Below, piece after piece: positions 38,664-51,600 of a stretch of DNA of 64,000 nucleotides. The translations under genes were made by a program, and so were the position numbers. Every line of letters starts with the position of its first letter. Positions within the stretch are counted from its first letter, which is position 1. The stretch lies in the NCBI GenBank assembly GCA_902608115.1, contig CACLMT010000004.1, forward strand, positions 43,969-107,968. Direction: 5' to 3'. The notes under the pieces are model-generated. The model was not told where the DNA came from and did no database searches. It was given only the letters and a program-made list of their open reading frames with translations. This DNA is from an uncultured SAR86 cluster bacterium (GTDB lineage: Bacteria > Pseudomonadota > Gammaproteobacteria > Magnimaribacterales > D2472).

Positions 38664-39059
38664 TTAAAAAACCTCACAAATTACTTCTCCACCAATATTC
38701 TGAGATTTGGCTTCCTTGTCACTCATTAATCCTTTGCTTGTAGAAAGAACATAAAGACCCAAGCCACTTTTAACTTGCTCAAGATCTGAAGCAGATGAAT
38801 ATTTCCTTAAACTTGGTTTCGAAACCCTCTTTAATTCTCTAATTGCTGGAGCTTCATCTACATACTTCAAAGATATACTAATAACATCTTTTCCATTTAT
38901 TGAAATTTTTTCACATGAATTTAAATAACCTTCTTTTACAAGAAGGGAGATCAATTCATGTTTAAACTTTGAAAAAGGAGTATTCACACCCTTTTTCCCC
39001 CGCATGAGGCCATTTCTTATTCTAGTTAGACAATCTGATGTGGGATCTTGAAAACTCAT
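38664..39059 (-). CDS. rpsH: Ribosomal protein S8
   Basis: S8 is a primary 16S rRNA binder and, in E. coli, the repressor of the spc operon. The 131-residue protein starts MSFQDPTSDCLTRIRNGLMR. It ends with GLYVLSTSKGLMSDKEAK and GGEVICEVF, the family C-terminus. It lies two bases upstream of rplF. Confidence 0.99.
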   Translation of the reverse strand: MSFQDPTSDCLTRIRNGLMRGKKGVNTPFSKFKHELISLLVKEGYLNSCEKISINGKDVISISLKYVDEAPAIRELKRVSKPSLRKYSSASDLEQVKSGLGLYVLSTSKGLMSDKEAKSQNIGGEVICEVF

Positions 39060-39063
39060 AATA

Positions 39064-39369
39064 TTACCAACTTGATTTAACTAATCCTGGGATGTCACCA
39101 CGCATCGCGGCTTCGCGTAACTTAATTCTACTGAGACCAAATTTTCTATATACAGCATGAGGCCTTCCAGTCAATGAACAACGTCTTGTCATCCTTGATG
39201 GGCTTGCATTTCTTGGTAACTTTTGAAGCTTTGCAAAAGCAGCCATTTTTTCTTCGTATGAATTTTTTGGATTCTTAAATGCTGCCTTCAAAGCCAATCT
39301 TTTTACTGCATATTTATCAACCATTTTTTTTCTCTTGGCGTCTCTTGCTACTACTGATTTTCTGGTCAT
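39064..39369 (-). CDS. rpsN: Ribosomal protein S14 (zinc-free long form)
   Basis: S14 belongs to the small-subunit head. The start at 39369 gives 101 residues from [13 protein letters not shown]; a further upstream ATG adds 12 residues and overlaps rplE. The conserved [20 protein letters not shown] is present. It lacks the four zinc cysteines, so this is the long cysteine-free type usual in Proteobacteria. Confidence 0.98.
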   Translation of the reverse strand: MTRKSVVARDAKRKKMVDKYAVKRLALKAAFKNPKNSYEEKMAAFAKLQKLPRNASPSRMTRRCSLTGRPHAVYRKFGLSRIKLREAAMRGDIPGLVKSSW

Positions 39370-39382
39370 CTTCTTATACCTT

Positions 39383-39919
39383 TTATCGTTTAAATGGAAA
39401 ATCAAAAGCTTCTAATAAAGCCTTTGCTTCTTCTTTACTTGAAGCGGAAGTATTAATACAAATATCCATACCTCTTATTTTGTCAATATTATCGTAATTA
39501 ATTTCTGGAAATATAATTTGCTCTTTGATCCCCATGCTGTAATTGCCCTGGCCATCAAATGATCTTGGGTTTAAACCTCTAAAATCTCTTTCTCTTGGAA
39601 TAGCCACATGGACTAAACGCTCTATAAAATTATACATTCGGTCCCCTCTTAAAGTGACTTTACAACCAACAGGCCAACCTTCTCTAAGTTTAAAACTTGC
39701 AACAGATTTTTTTGCTTTTGTTACAACAGCTTTTTGACCAGCTATAGATTCAAGATCATTAACTGCAGACTCTAAATGCTTTTTATCCGTTAAAGCCTCC
39801 CCAACACCCATATTAATTACTACCTTAGTTAATTTTGGAACTGCCATAACATTTTTAATACCAAGCTTCTCTTGAAGTTGCGGAACCAACTCTTTATTAA
39901 ATTTCTCTCTTAAGTTCAT
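39383..39919 (-). CDS. rplE: Ribosomal protein L5
   Basis: L5 binds 5S rRNA and forms a bridge to the small subunit. The 178-residue protein has [16 protein letters not shown] at 27-42, the [16 protein letters not shown] stretch near 79-94 and [10 protein letters not shown] near the C-terminus. It lies two bases after rplX. In E. coli the S8 regulatory site is at the start of this gene. Confidence 0.99.
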   Translation of the reverse strand: MNLREKFNKELVPQLQEKLGIKNVMAVPKLTKVVINMGVGEALTDKKHLESAVNDLESIAGQKAVVTKAKKSVASFKLREGWPVGCKVTLRGDRMYNFIERLVHVAIPRERDFRGLNPRSFDGQGNYSMGIKEQIIFPEINYDNIDKIRGMDICINTSASSKEEAKALLEAFDFPFKR

Positions 39920-39921
39920 TA

Positions 39922-40254
39922 TTATATTTCCGCTTTATCAGATGAATAAATTCTAATTTTTTTATCGCCATCTAATTTAAATGAAATCCTATCTGCTTTC
40001 TTCTTTTTTGAATTCCATATGGCAATATTAGATAAATCTATTACTGCTTCTTTTTCAACTATGCCGCCAGTTTCACCTGCTTGAGGATTGGGCTTGGTAT
40101 GTTTTTTAACTATATTTATACCATTAACAATTGCCTTGTTATTGTTTTTAAAAATTTTTTGCAAGGTCCCTTTTTTACCCAAATCTCTACCAGCAATAAC
40201 AACTACTTCATCTCCGGTTCTAAATTTCGTTGTTGTAGTTATACTCTTTTTCAT
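39922..40254 (-). CDS. rplX: Ribosomal protein L24
   Basis: L24 starts large-subunit assembly and sits near the tunnel exit. The 110-residue protein has the KOW motif [19 protein letters not shown] at 11-29 and [19 protein letters not shown], the family hallmark, near 53-71. Its start overlaps the rplN stop by one base. Confidence 0.99.
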   Translation of the reverse strand: MKKSITTTTKFRTGDEVVVIAGRDLGKKGTLQKIFKNNNKAIVNGINIVKKHTKPNPQAGETGGIVEKEAVIDLSNIAIWNSKKKKADRISFKLDGDKKIRIYSSDKAEI

Positions 40255-40622
40255 TACAAAACTTCTGATGCTAAAGATAAAATTTTCATATGCTGTCCAT
40301 CTCTTAATTCTCTTGTTACAGGACCAAAAACCCTTGTTCCAATTGGTGCTTTATTTCCTCCTAAAAGAACTGCAGCATTTTCATCAAATTTAATTAAAGA
40401 GCCATCTCTCCTGCGAACACCTTTTTTAGTTCTTACAACTAAAGCATCTACAACTTGACCCTTTTTAACTTTACCCTGAGGAATTGCTTCTTTAATAGCA
40501 ACTTTAATAATATCGCCAATATTTGCATATCTCCTTTTAGAACCCCCTAAAACTTTAATACACATTACGCTTCTTGCCCCGCTGTTATCAGCAATTGTTA
40601 AAACAGACTGCATTTGAATCAT
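40254..40622 (-). CDS. rplN: Ribosomal protein L14
   Basis: L14 forms an intersubunit bridge and binds the silencing factor RsfS. The 122-residue protein is highly conserved from [20 protein letters not shown] through [17 protein letters not shown] to the end. Its start overlaps the rpsQ stop (ATGA). It is the first gene of the spc section. Confidence 0.99.
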   Translation of the reverse strand: MIQMQSVLTIADNSGARSVMCIKVLGGSKRRYANIGDIIKVAIKEAIPQGKVKKGQVVDALVVRTKKGVRRRDGSLIKFDENAAVLLGGNKAPIGTRVFGPVTRELRDGQHMKILSLASEVL

Positions 40623-40906
40623 GATTGATCCTCCTTTAAATCAACCTCTGATAAACCTACTGTTGATTCAATGTCTGAAATTAATTTCCACGTTTTTGAT
40701 TTAGAAATAGGCCTACACTCTTGAACAGTTACGACATCTCCAACTTTTGCTGAATTTTGTTCGTCATGAGCATGTACCTTGGTCGAACGCTTCATGACTT
40801 TTCCATATGTTGGATGTTTAACCTTGCGTTCAATCTTTATAGTTACTGTTTTATTAGCCTTATCGTTAATAACTACCCCTGTAAGCTGTCTCGGATTAGT
40901 ACTCAT
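40619..40906 (-). CDS. rpsQ: Ribosomal protein S17
   Basis: S17 is a primary 16S rRNA binder with an OB fold. The 95-residue protein has [20 protein letters not shown] at 8-27 and ends slightly longer than E. coli with an acidic [10 protein letters not shown] tail. It overlaps rpmC and rplN by four bases each. Confidence 0.98.
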   Translation of the reverse strand: MSTNPRQLTGVVINDKANKTVTIKIERKVKHPTYGKVMKRSTKVHAHDEQNSAKVGDVVTVQECRPISKSKTWKLISDIESTVGLSEVDLKEDQS

Positions 40907-41121
40907 GCTGACTGCTCCTCAGATTTTTTCTCACAAATCACAGTTTTAATTTGAGCAATTATTTTCCTATCAACTGCTAACAAATGTGATTCGGTCAGTT
41001 GCCCGGTTTTATGTTTCATTCTATTTTTAAATTGATTTTCTCTTATCTCTAAAATAAGTTTCTCAAGATCTGATACGTTTTTTTCACGTAAATCCTTTAA
41101 ATCATTTGTTAATTTAGCCAT
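40903..41121 (-). CDS. rpmC: Ribosomal protein L29
   Basis: L29 is a two-helix protein at the tunnel exit, part of the docking site for trigger factor and SRP. The 72-residue product has [20 protein letters not shown], matching the conserved FNLR region, followed by the final KKSEEQSA tail. It lies two bases after rplP. Confidence 0.97.
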   Translation of the reverse strand: MAKLTNDLKDLREKNVSDLEKLILEIRENQFKNRMKHKTGQLTESHLLAVDRKIIAQIKTVICEKKSEEQSA

Positions 41122-41123
41122 TT

Positions 41124-41534
41124 TTATACTGCCCTTTTTATAAAAGTAGTCCTTACAGGTAGTTTTGCAGCAGCAAGCCTAAAAGCTTCTCTTGCAACCT
41201 CTTCTGAAACTCCACCCATCTCATATAAAATACTTCCTGGTTGAACTAAACTAACCCAATATTCCACATTTCCCTTTCCTTTTCCCATTCTTACTTCTAA
41301 TGGTTTTTTAGTAACTGGTTTATCAGGAAATATGCGAATCCAAATATTTCCACCACGTTTAATTGATCTTGTCATCGCTCTTCTTGCTGATTCAATCTGA
41401 CGAGCAGTGATCCTGCCTCTAGTGGTTGCTTTCAAAGCGTACTCCCCAAATGCAATCGAATTACCTGATTGCGCAAGACCTCTATTTCGACCTTTATGCA
41501 TTTTTTTAAATTTTGTTTGCTTGGGCTGTAACAT
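41124..41534 (-). CDS. rplP: Ribosomal protein L16
   Basis: L16 lies by the A-site of the peptidyl transferase centre. The 136-residue protein begins [19 protein letters not shown] and includes [20 protein letters not shown] and [17 protein letters not shown]. The length equals E. coli. It lies two bases after rpsC. Confidence 0.99.
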   Translation of the reverse strand: MLQPKQTKFKKMHKGRNRGLAQSGNSIAFGEYALKATTRGRITARQIESARRAMTRSIKRGGNIWIRIFPDKPVTKKPLEVRMGKGKGNVEYWVSLVQPGSILYEMGGVSEEVAREAFRLAAAKLPVRTTFIKRAV

Positions 41535-41536
41535 AA

Positions 41537-42193
41537 CTAACTTCCTTTATCTTCTTTTAAAGGGTCACCTAAAACTTCGCCTGTATAAACATGCACTTTG
41601 ACCCCAATTAATCCATAGGTTGTTAAAGCTTCAGCAACTCCATAATCAATATTAGCCCTAAGGGTATGAAGTGGAACTTGGCCCTCTCGATACCACTCAG
41701 CTCTTGCTATCTCAGTTCCACCAAGCCTCCCTGATACCTCAGTTCTAATACCTTTTGCACCTTGTCTCATAGCACTCTGAACAGCTCTTTTCATGGCTCG
41801 TCTAAACTGAACTCTTCTCTCTAATTGTTGAGCAATCCCCTCAGCTAAAATAGTTGCATCTAAATCTGGTTTTTTTACCTCTTTAATATTTACCTGCACA
41901 GGAAGAGTAACAATTTTTTGAATAGCTTTTTTAAGTGATTCTATTTCCTCGCCCTTTTTACCAATAATTATTCCAGGTCGAGAAGTATGAATATTAACAA
42001 CAAAATTCTGCGCAGATCTCTCAAGATCAACTTTGCTAATAGATGAAAACCTTAGTCTACCTTTAATAAAATCTCTAACTTTTAAATCTTCTATTAAATT
42101 CTCTTTATAAGATTTACCCTTCGCATACCACAAAGCTTTATGTTTTTTAATAACACCAAGACGAAAACCAACTGGATGAACTTTTTGACCCAT
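41537..42193 (-). CDS. rpsC: Ribosomal protein S3
   Basis: S3 lines the mRNA entry tunnel and takes part in the ribosome helicase. The 218-residue protein has [20 protein letters not shown] at 1-20, the KH domain with [16 protein letters not shown] near 74-89, and [20 protein letters not shown] in the C-terminal domain. It is about 15 residues shorter than E. coli at the C-terminal tail. It shares one base with rplV. Confidence 0.99.
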   Translation of the reverse strand: MGQKVHPVGFRLGVIKKHKALWYAKGKSYKENLIEDLKVRDFIKGRLRFSSISKVDLERSAQNFVVNIHTSRPGIIIGKKGEEIESLKKAIQKIVTLPVQVNIKEVKKPDLDATILAEGIAQQLERRVQFRRAMKRAVQSAMRQGAKGIRTEVSGRLGGTEIARAEWYREGQVPLHTLRANIDYGVAEALTTYGLIGVKVHVYTGEVLGDPLKEDKGS

Positions 42194-42531
42194 TATTTCT
42201 CCTGATCCGACAAAACAATTTCAATGTGACAAGTAGGTTTAATAATCCTATCTGCTCTACCTCTCGCACGCGGCTTCATTCTTTTTAATCTCATTCCTTG
42301 ATTTACAATAACTGACTTGACAATAAGCGTATCAATGTCAGCCTTTTCATTTTGTTCTGCATTCGATATTGCAGATTCTAAAAGTTTCTTAATAACTAAA
42401 GAAGCTTTTTGTTTATGGAAAGCTAAAAAATCCATTGCTTCTTGGACAGATTTTCCTCTAACAACATCAGCAACCAACCCAGCTTTTTGAGCTGAGAGCC
42501 TAGTTCCTTTTAAATATGCCCTAGTTTCCAT
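42193..42531 (-). CDS. rplV: Ribosomal protein L22
   Basis: L22 has a long loop in the peptide tunnel, a site of macrolide resistance. The 112-residue protein contains [19 protein letters not shown] at 11-29 and the loop [13 protein letters not shown] near 83-95 in normal form. It shares single bases with rpsS and rpsC at its ends. Confidence 0.99.
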   Translation of the reverse strand: METRAYLKGTRLSAQKAGLVADVVRGKSVQEAMDFLAFHKQKASLVIKKLLESAISNAEQNEKADIDTLIVKSVIVNQGMRLKRMKPRARGRADRIIKPTCHIEIVLSDQEK

Positions 42532-42803
42532 TATGTTGATTTCCTATCGCCTGAATGCATTCTAAAAGTCCTAGTAATTGCAAATTCTCCTAATTTATGA
42601 CCAACCATATCCTCGTTAATAAATACTGGAACATGTTGCCTTCCGTTATGGACAGAAATTGTTAAACCCACCATTGAGGGACTTATCATAGATCTTCTTG
42701 ACCAGGTCTTAATTGGTTTCTTGCTATTTTCTACAATTGTTTTATCTACTGCCTTTTGCAGTGATAAATCAATAAATGGTCCTTTTTTTAATGATCTTGG
42801 CAT
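42531..42803 (-). CDS. rpsS: Ribosomal protein S19
   Basis: S19 pairs with S13 in the small-subunit head. The 90-residue protein starts [20 protein letters not shown] and includes [20 protein letters not shown] and [13 protein letters not shown]. It lies two bases after rplB. Confidence 0.99.
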   Translation of the reverse strand: MPRSLKKGPFIDLSLQKAVDKTIVENSKKPIKTWSRRSMISPSMVGLTISVHNGRQHVPVFINEDMVGHKLGEFAITRTFRMHSGDRKST

Positions 42804-42805
42804 TA

Positions 42806-43633
42806 TTATTTCCTTTTTGATCTTCTTCTGATAATTAAATTATCTGTTCTTTTATTTTTTCTCGTTTTATATCCTTTAGTAGGAATACCCCATGGTGTAG
42901 AAGGATGCCTACCTCCAGAAGTTCTTCCTTCACCACCACCATGTGGATGGTCAACAGGATTCATTGCAACACCCCTAACAGTTGGTCGAACACCCCTCCA
43001 TCTTTTCGCACCAGCTTTACCTAAAGAACGTAAATTATTTTCAGCATTTGAAACCCTTCCTAAAGTTGCCCTGCACTCTAATAAGATTTTTCTCATCTCT
43101 CCAGATTGCAATCTCAAAGTTGCATAAATTCCTTCTTTTGCAACTAATCTTGCTGAAGCTCCAGCACTCCTAGCAATTTGAGCTCCTTTCCCTGGCTTCA
43201 TTTCAATACAATGAATAGAAGTTCCTAAAGGGATATTAGCTAACTTCATTGAATTTCCTGGGTTCATTTCAGTTTGATTCGCTGAAACAACAGAATCTCC
43301 AATCTTAATTTTATTGGGAGCAATAATATACCTTCTTTCACCATCAACATATTTCAATAAAGCTAAATGCGCCGATCTATTTGGATCATACTCAATACGC
43401 TCAACTACAGCAGGAACATCCAGCTTATTTCTTTTAAAATCTACAATTCTATAGTGCTGCTTATGTCCACCACCTTGGTGCCGAACTGTTATTCTTCCAT
43501 GATTATTCCTACCACCTTTCTTAGATTTCTTCTCAATTAAAGACTTAAGAGGTTTGCCTTTATGCAAATCAGATTTAATAGAAATAACACCCCTCCTTCC
43601 AGGGCTTGTTGGTTTAGCTTTTATAACTGCCAT
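42806..43633 (-). CDS. rplB: Ribosomal protein L2
   Basis: L2 is needed for subunit joining and peptidyl transfer. The 275-residue protein contains [19 protein letters not shown] near 41-59. It also keeps [20 protein letters not shown] near 226-245, including the conserved His of the catalytic region. It lies two bases after rplW. Confidence 0.99.
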   Translation of the reverse strand: MAVIKAKPTSPGRRGVISIKSDLHKGKPLKSLIEKKSKKGGRNNHGRITVRHQGGGHKQHYRIVDFKRNKLDVPAVVERIEYDPNRSAHLALLKYVDGERRYIIAPNKIKIGDSVVSANQTEMNPGNSMKLANIPLGTSIHCIEMKPGKGAQIARSAGASARLVAKEGIYATLRLQSGEMRKILLECRATLGRVSNAENNLRSLGKAGAKRWRGVRPTVRGVAMNPVDHPHGGGEGRTSGGRHPSTPWGIPTKGYKTRKNKRTDNLIIRRRSKRK

Positions 43634-43635
43634 GA

Positions 43636-43938
43636 TTAATTAATTCCCTCAAATTCAATTTCTGAACCTTCTTTCAAAGACACGTAGGCTTTTTTGTAAT
43701 CAGAGCGCTTATATAATCCATATCTATTTCGTTTTATTTTGCCTTTTTGAATTAAAGTCGTAACACTATCAACCTCAACATCAAATAATTTCTCTACTGA
43801 TTTCTTAATCTCAAGTTTAGATGCGGAGCGATCTACCTTAAACACCACTTGATTTAAACTGCCAGCTGCAGTTGATTTCTCAGTAACATACGGAGCTTTA
43901 ATTAGAGTTAGTAATTTTTCTTTATTCATTAGACCCAA
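43636..43938 (-). CDS. rplW: Ribosomal protein L23
   Basis: L23 is the main docking point for trigger factor and SRP at the tunnel exit. The 100-residue protein has [15 protein letters not shown] near 12-26 and [20 protein letters not shown] near the end. It overlaps rplD by ten bases. Confidence 0.98.
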   Translation of the reverse strand: MGLMNKEKLLTLIKAPYVTEKSTAAGSLNQVVFKVDRSASKLEIKKSVEKLFDVEVDSVTTLIQKGKIKRNRYGLYKRSDYKKAYVSLKEGSEIEFEGIN

Positions 43939-44540
43939 GCCTCAATTAATTTAAATGCTGCTGGTGTTACAGCAACCTTTTCAGATCTTAATAAAATTAC
44001 GGGATTAATTTCTTTAACTGTCACAACATCAACATGAGGGATATTTCTTGCAGAAAGATATAAATTTATGTCCATCTCATCAAGGATAATAAGCGCTTTC
44101 TCTAGATCTAACTTTTTAAGGAATGCATGCATATCCTTTGTCTTAGGGGATTTAAATTTCGGTTGCTCAATTGCAAGTAACCTATCCTGTCTATGTAATT
44201 CAGAAAAAATAGAGCTAATTGCAGATCTATACATCTTTTTATTTATCTTTTTAGAATAATTTCTTGGAGTTGACGCAAATGTAACACCACCGCCCCTCCA
44301 TATCGGGCTTCTAATTGTTCCAGCTCTAGCTCTTCCAGTTCCCTTTTGCCTATATGGTTTCTTCCCGCCACCTCTAACCTCAGATCTTGTTTTTTGTTTA
44401 TGAGACCCTTGTCTTGAACCTGCTAAATAGGTAACAACTGCTTGATGCACCAATGTTTCATTAAACTCTTTTCCAAAAGTGCTATCAGAAATCTTAACAT
44501 CAGTTTTTTTATTTTCTATATTTAAAACATCTAATTTCAT
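43929..44540 (-). CDS. rplD: Ribosomal protein L4
   Basis: L4 lines the peptide tunnel and, in E. coli, represses the S10 operon through the leader before rpsJ. The 203-residue protein has the tunnel-loop [20 protein letters not shown] near 57-76 and [10 protein letters not shown]. It overlaps rplC upstream (ATGA) and rplW downstream. Confidence 0.98.
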   Translation of the reverse strand: MKLDVLNIENKKTDVKISDSTFGKEFNETLVHQAVVTYLAGSRQGSHKQKTRSEVRGGGKKPYRQKGTGRARAGTIRSPIWRGGGVTFASTPRNYSKKINKKMYRSAISSIFSELHRQDRLLAIEQPKFKSPKTKDMHAFLKKLDLEKALIILDEMDINLYLSARNIPHVDVVTVKEINPVILLRSEKVAVTPAAFKLIEAWV

Positions 44541-45163
44541 AGTTGTTTTACCCCAGGTGTAATTTTCAATATTGAGCCATTAAAACCGGGAACAGCGCCC
44601 TTTACATACAAAAGATTATTTTCGATATCTGTACCCATCAGCTCCAAACTTTGAATTGTTTTTTTCTCATTTCCCATATGCCCTGACATTCTTTTACCTT
44701 TCCAAACTCTGCCAGGAGTCTGGCATTGGCCAACAGATCCATGAGCTCTATGAGATAAAGAGTTACCATGGGTGGCATCTTGCATCTTAAAATTATGTCT
44801 TTTAATAACACCAGCATAGCCCTTACCTTTGGAGGTTCCCGAAACATCTAAAAGTTTACCTACCTCAAAAATATCAGCAGTTAAATGATGTCCAACTTTT
44901 AGATCACTTGTATCTTCAGTTCTAAACTCAAATAACTCACCATTAGAAATATTTTGTTTCTTAAAAAATTCCTTAGATGATTTAGATAAATTCTTTGAAG
45001 TATTTTTTGAAACTACAATAGCACTATAGCCATGTTTCTCTGGAGTTTTAATATCAGCAATAAAATTTGCTGCAACAGAAATAACTGTAACAGGTACTGA
45101 TGTGCCGTCTTCTTGAAAAAGCCTCGACATTCCTGATTTTTTACCAACTAAGCCAATGCTCAA
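44537..45163 (-). CDS. rplC: Ribosomal protein L3
   Basis: L3 helps form the peptidyl transferase centre. The 208-residue protein begins [20 protein letters not shown]. It has [17 protein letters not shown] near 129-145 and the conserved [20 protein letters not shown], including the Gln methylated in E. coli. A 64-base spacer before it, following rpsJ, is the largest gap within the S10 operon and holds the ribosome site AAAAGGAGAG. Confidence 0.98.
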   Translation of the reverse strand: MSIGLVGKKSGMSRLFQEDGTSVPVTVISVAANFIADIKTPEKHGYSAIVVSKNTSKNLSKSSKEFFKKQNISNGELFEFRTEDTSDLKVGHHLTADIFEVGKLLDVSGTSKGKGYAGVIKRHNFKMQDATHGNSLSHRAHGSVGQCQTPGRVWKGKRMSGHMGNEKKTIQSLELMGTDIENNLLYVKGAVPGFNGSILKITPGVKQL

Positions 45164-45227
45164 TTCTCTCTCCTTTTTACGGGGCTAAAAACCCTCTATG
45201 GCCGCTAAGCGTTAAAAAAGTAACAAA

Positions 45228-45539
45228 TCAGCTAAGGCTAATTTGCACGTCCACCCCTGATGAAAGATCTAGCTTCATTAAAGCATCAACCGTTTTATCT
45301 GTGGGCTCAATAATATCCATTAATCTTTTATATGTTCTTATCTCATATTGATCTCTCGCATCTTTATCTTTATGCGGAGATATTAAAATCGTTGTTCTTT
45401 CTTTTTTAACTGGCAAAGGTATTGGTCCCCTAACGATTGCGCCAGTTTTCTTAGCAGTTTCAACTATTAATCTAGTTGAAGCATCAACCAAACGATAGTC
45501 AAATGCCTTTAAGCGAATTCTTATTGTTTGATTGTCCAA
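45228..45539 (-). CDS. rpsJ: Ribosomal protein S10 / NusE
   Basis: S10 is a small-subunit head protein and, as NusE, joins NusB in antitermination. The 103-residue protein has [20 protein letters not shown] at 6-25 and [19 protein letters not shown]. It opens the S10 operon, with its own promoter in the 100-base gap after fusA. No tuf gene lies between fusA and rpsJ, unlike in E. coli. Confidence 0.99.
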   Translation of the reverse strand: MDNQTIRIRLKAFDYRLVDASTRLIVETAKKTGAIVRGPIPLPVKKERTTILISPHKDKDARDQYEIRTYKRLMDIIEPTDKTVDALMKLDLSSGVDVQISLS

Positions 45540-45583
45540 TTTATATATTTCCTTACTTTTCTTCTTTACTCAAAATGTTGCGT

Positions 45584-45613
45584 ATTCTATGACTCTAAAG
45601 CCCCTAATGTCAA
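45584..45613 (-). promoter_or_regulatory. S10-operon promoter
   Basis: On the minus strand a perfect TTGACA (45608-45613) and TAGAAT (45584-45589) are 18 bases apart, in the only sizeable gap between fusA and rpsJ. The transcript would start near 45577 with a leader of about 38 bases, much shorter than the E. coli S10 leader used by L4. L4 control in the E. coli manner is therefore doubtful. Confidence 0.7.
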
Positions 45614-45639
45614 CAAATTTGAGGGAATAAATCTTAGTT

Positions 45640-47733
45640 TTAACCTGTTTTAAACTGCTCGGCTATATTAGTTGGTACTTCTGCATATTTTAAGAATTCC
45701 ATAGAGAAGGTTGCTCTTCCTTGAGTGGCTGATCTAAGGTCAGTAGCATATCCAAACATCTCAGATAATGGGACCTCAGATCTAACCGTTTTACCAGTTG
45801 GAATCTCATCCATTCCTAAAATAATTCCTCTTCGCCTATTTAGATCTCCAACCACATCACCCATATGCTCCTCAGGAGTAACTACTTCAACTGCCATCAT
45901 AGGTTCCAAAAGAACAGGTCTCGCTTTCAAGGCTCCTTCTTTAAGCGCCATAGAACCTGCAATCTTAAAAGCCATCTCACTTGAATCTACATCATGGAAA
46001 GACCCATCGTAAAGAGTTGCTCTGAGTGCTAATAATGGATACCCAGCTATCACACCATTTGTCATTTGTTCTTGAATCCCTTTATCTACTGCTGGAATAT
46101 ATTCTTTTGGAACAACTCCACCAGCAATTTTGTTAACGAACTCATACTCATCATCCAATCCTAAGGGTTCTAATTTTAACCAAACATGGCCATATTGTCC
46201 TCTACCTCCACTTTGTCTAACAAATTTACCTTCTACCTCTACTGTTTCTCTAATGGTTTCTCTATAAGCTACTTGGGGTTTACCAATATTTGCTTCTACA
46301 TCAAATTCTCTCTTCATTCGATCAACTAGAACATCTAAGTGTAATTCACCCATTCCTGAAATAATTGTTTGGGCAGATTCTTCATCGGTATGAACTTTAA
46401 AAGATGGATCCTCTTGAGCCAACTTTCCAAGCGCAATTCCCATCTTTTCTTGATCTGATTTTGTTTTTGGTTCAACTGCTACAGAAATTACAGGCTCTGG
46501 AAAATCCATTCTTTCTAAAACAACTACATCATTTGTATCACAAAGAGTATCTCCAGTAGTTACATCCTTCAAACCAATACAAGCTGCGATATCCCCCGCT
46601 CTTACTTCTTTAATCTCATTTCTATCGTTTGAATGCATCTGAACCATTCGACCAACTCTTTCTTTTTTATCTTTAGTAGAGTTCATTACTCCGTCACCCA
46701 CAGAAAGAACACCAGAGTAAACTCTTATAAACGTCAAAGTTCCAACAAATGGGTCAGTCGCAATCTTAAAAGCTAATGCTGCAAATGGTTCTTCGTCAGA
46801 TGAAGATCTACTTATTTCTTTATCCTTATCATCAGGAAGGCTACCTTTAATAGCCTTAACTTCATTTGGAGCAGGCAAGTACTCTATTGTCGCATCCAGC
46901 ACAACTTGCACTCCTTTATTTTTAAAAGCTGAGCCACAAAATGCTGGAACAATTTCATTCGCTAAGGTGCGGATTCTAATTCCTGTTCTAATCTGGTCAT
47001 TTGTTAACTCACCATTTTCAAGAAAGGCATCCATTAGCTCTTCATTAGCTTCTGCAGCAGTCTCCATCATTGATTCACGAAGTGATTCACAAATAGATTG
47101 AATATCATCAGGTATATCTCTTTCTTCAAAGGTTAGACCCTGATCTTCTTCATTCCAAAAAACTGCCTTCATTTTTACTAAATCAACCACACCCTTAAAA
47201 TCATCCTCGGCTCCAATGTTATATTGCATCGGTACAACATTTGCTTTGAGACGATCTTTAATTTGATTTATAACTCTTGTGAAATCAGCTCCTGCTCTAT
47301 CCATCTTATTAACAAAAACAATTCTAGGAACCTCATATCTGTCTGCTTGACGCCAAACAGTTTCTGATTGAGGCTCAACACCAGAAGTTCCACAAAAAAT
47401 TACCACTGCACCATCTAAAACTCTTAACGATCTTTCAACTTCAATTGTAAAATCAACATGTCCTGGTGTATCTATTATATTAATTCTATGTTGATCAAAC
47501 TGCTGCTCCATCCCAGACCAAAAACATGTTGTAGCAGCAGAGGTAATAGTTATGCCTCGTTCTTGCTCTTGCTCCATCCATTCCATGGTAGCCGCACCAT
47601 CATGAACTTCACCAATCTTGTGGGATAAACCAGTATAAAAAAGAACCCTTTCAGTTGTTGTTGTCTTTCCTGCATCAACATGGGCACAAATACCAATGTT
47701 TCTGTACTTACTAAGCTCAGTCTGTCTAGCCAT
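45640..47733 (-). CDS. fusA: EF-G, elongation factor G
   Basis: EF-G drives translocation and, with Frr, ribosome recycling. The 697-residue GTPase has [20 protein letters not shown] at 13-32, DTPGHVDFT near 88-96 and [10 protein letters not shown] near 142-151. All five domains are present and the length is as expected. It follows rpsG by 22 bases in the str operon. tuf, usually the next gene, is not here. Confidence 0.99.
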   Translation of the reverse strand: MARQTELSKYRNIGICAHVDAGKTTTTERVLFYTGLSHKIGEVHDGAATMEWMEQEQERGITITSAATTCFWSGMEQQFDQHRINIIDTPGHVDFTIEVERSLRVLDGAVVIFCGTSGVEPQSETVWRQADRYEVPRIVFVNKMDRAGADFTRVINQIKDRLKANVVPMQYNIGAEDDFKGVVDLVKMKAVFWNEEDQGLTFEERDIPDDIQSICESLRESMMETAAEANEELMDAFLENGELTNDQIRTGIRIRTLANEIVPAFCGSAFKNKGVQVVLDATIEYLPAPNEVKAIKGSLPDDKDKEISRSSSDEEPFAALAFKIATDPFVGTLTFIRVYSGVLSVGDGVMNSTKDKKERVGRMVQMHSNDRNEIKEVRAGDIAACIGLKDVTTGDTLCDTNDVVVLERMDFPEPVISVAVEPKTKSDQEKMGIALGKLAQEDPSFKVHTDEESAQTIISGMGELHLDVLVDRMKREFDVEANIGKPQVAYRETIRETVEVEGKFVRQSGGRGQYGHVWLKLEPLGLDDEYEFVNKIAGGVVPKEYIPAVDKGIQEQMTNGVIAGYPLLALRATLYDGSFHDVDSSEMAFKIAGSMALKEGALKARPVLLEPMMAVEVVTPEEHMGDVVGDLNRRRGIILGMDEIPTGKTVRSEVPLSEMFGYATDLRSATQGRATFSMEFLKYAEVPTNIAEQFKTG

Positions 47734-47755
47734 ATTAGAACCTTATATAAAGTAG

Positions 47756-48600
<845 letters not shown>

Positions 48601-48619
48601 AATTTATTTATTGGACGCG

Positions 48620-48648
48620 ATTTTATATAGATGATTGACTACGGTCAA
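48620..48648 (-). promoter_or_regulatory. str-operon promoter with inverted repeat over -35
   Basis: On the minus strand TTGACC (48643-48648) and TAAAAT (48620-48625) are exactly 17 bases apart, in the 50-base gap between rpoC and rpsL. The -35 lies in a perfect inverted repeat TTGAC-CGTA-GTCAA (48635-48648) that could be an operator or the hairpin of a weak rpoC terminator; no T-run follows it. Confidence 0.65.
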
Positions 48649-48650
48649 CA

Positions 48651-51600
48651 CTATTCCTCGCTTTCTTGCAATTCTTGTCTAAGTGCTGCTTCAATTTCAT
48701 CTTCAGACAACATAGACTCCACTGAATCACTAGCTTTTTTTGCTGCCATTCGATCATGAAACTCCATGCCTGTTCCAGCAGGAATAAGTCTTCCAACAAC
48801 AACATTTTCTTTAAGACCTCTTAAATAATCAACCTTTCCAGTTACAGAAGCTTCTGTTAATACTCTTGTGGTTTCCTGAAAAGATGCGGCTGAAATAAAT
48901 GAATTGGTTGTTAAAGAAGCTTTAGTAATTCCTAATAAAACTCTTTCAAAATCAGCGGGTTTATTACCAGCATCCTCAACTTTTTTATTTTCTTCAACTA
49001 AATCAGCATACTCGACCTGATCTCCTTGGATAAACTTAGTATCCTGCCCGTCAATAATTAAAGCTTTTCTCAGCATTTGTCTTAAAATTGTTTCAATATG
49101 CTTATCGTTTATTGAAACTCCTTGAAGCCTATAAACATCTTGAATTTCATTCACAATAAAATTTGTTAACGCTGGAATACCTCTTAATCTTAAAATATCA
49201 TGAGGACTTAAAGGGCCATCAGAAATGATATCTCCTTTTTCAACTCTTTCCCCCTCAAAAACAGTAAGGATTCTATGTTTAGGAATAAGCATTTCTACAT
49301 TTTTACTTTTCTTAGAAGAAGTGTCTGGTGTAATCACTAACCGAACTTTACCTTTTGTCTCTTTCCCGAAAGCTATCGTTCCACTTTCCTCTGCTAAAAC
49401 AGCAGCATCTTTGGGTTTTCTTGCTTCAAATAAATCTGCTACTCTTGGAAGTCCACCGGTAATATCTTTCGTTTTAGAACCCTCTAATGGAATTCTTGCC
49501 AATACCTCGCCTGCATGAAGTTTTTTACCATCTTTTAAGTTCACTAAAGCTTTTGAAGGAAGTGAATAGGTAGCTGGAGTTTTATGCTCTCCCAAAGGAA
49601 CAGGTTTACCTTTAGAATTAACTAAAGCAATTGTGGGTACCTTATCTTTTCCTGCTGAAGGTCGCTCTGCTATATCAATAACTTCGATACTGCTCAATCC
49701 AGTTAGCTCATCAGTTTTAGATCTTACAGTTACCCCAGGTTCAATATCAGAAAACTGAACTATACCCTCTACTTCACTGATGATAGGTCTAGTATATGGA
49801 TCCCATCCAGCTATTTTTAGTCCAGGCTCAACTGTCATTTGATCTTTTACAAATAATGTTGATCCGTATGTAACTTTATGTTGCTCAATCAACTTACCTT
49901 TTTCATCTGTTAGTCTCACTTGACTATTTCTTGAAACTACGACCTCTAACTTATCTTTATTGGTAACGGTCTTGATATCAGACGAAAAATTAATTACTCC
50001 TGAATTATTAACAACAATAGCATTATCCTCAGATGAGCTTGATGCGGCACCTCCAATATGGAAAGTACGCATAGTTAACTGCGTGCCTGGTTCACCAATA
50101 GATTGAGCAGCTACGACACCAACAGCCTCACCCCTATGAACTAAATGACCTCTTGCTAAATCTCTGCCATAACACTTTGAACAAACACCATAACTAGCTT
50201 CACAGGTCATAGGTGAACGGACTTTTAAAGAAGAAAGATTTAATTCTTCAATCTTCATTAGAGAACTTTCATCTATCATGTGCCCAGAAGAGAAAATCTT
50301 TTCTCCATCCATATCCGCAATAGGCTCTGCAATAATTCTTCCTAGAATTCTATCTGTCAATGGTTGAATAATTTCTCCACCTTCAACGATTGAAGAAACT
50401 ACAATAGATTCTTCAGTGCCACAATCATCTTCGGCAACCACTGAATCCATTGCCACATCACACAATCTCCTAGTTAAATAGCCGGAGTTAGCAGTTTTCA
50501 ATGCAGTATCGGCTAATCCCTTCCGTGCACCATGGGTAGAAATAAAATACTGTAATACAGAGAGGCCTTCTCTAAAATTTGCAGTAATTGGAGTTTCTAT
50601 AATAGAGCCATCTGGTTTAGACATTAATCCACGCATGCCCGAAAGTTGTCTTATCTGAGCTGGGGATCCTCTAGCTCCTGAATCTGCATAAATAAATACT
50701 GAATTAAAAGAAGCTTCATCAACTTCATTCCCCTCACTATCTTTCACTTGATCTGTGCTAATTTTTGCCATCATTGCTTTAGCAACTTTTTCATTAGCTC
50801 TAGACCAAATATCAATAACTTTATTGTAGCGCTCACCTTGGGTTACTAAACCTGATTCATATTGAGACTCAATAGATTTAACCTCCTTCTCAGCTGCATC
50901 AATAATAGCGGGTTTCTCTTCAGGAATTACAAAATCATCAACACCGATAGATGAACCTGATCGAGTAGAATGCTCAAAACCTAAATACATCAGTTGATCA
51001 GCAAAAATAACTGTGGATTTTAAACCTGCTTTTCTATATGAAATATCTATAAGATTGGATACTGATTTTTTATCAAGTGTCTTATTTACATTATCAAAAC
51101 CTACTTCAATGGGAGTAATTCTCCAAACCAGTACTCTTCCTACGGTTGTTTCCTCAAGAAATGTACCTTTGTCTACATTAGTAATCCTAACTTTAATTCT
51201 TGCATGAATGTCTAGAGTCTCTGATTCATAAGCCCTAAGAACCTCATCTGGATTACTGAAAACTCTTCCATCCCCTTTAACGTTAACCTTGTCCCTCGTC
51301 ATGTAATATAGACCCAATACAATATCCTGGGTTGGATTTATAATTGGTTCACCGTTAGCTGGAGATAAAATATTATTTGTAGACATCATAAGAGCTCTTG
51401 CTTCTAACTGAGCTTCTATTGATAAAGGGACATGGGCTGCCATTTGGTCGCCATCAAAATCAGCATTAAATGCAACACAAACCAATGGGTGTAATTGAAT
51501 AGCCTTACCCTCTAGTAATAATGGCTCAAAAGCTTGTATACCCAGTCTATGAAGTGTTGGGGCTCTATTCAAAAGAATTGGATGCTCCCTTATAACCTCC

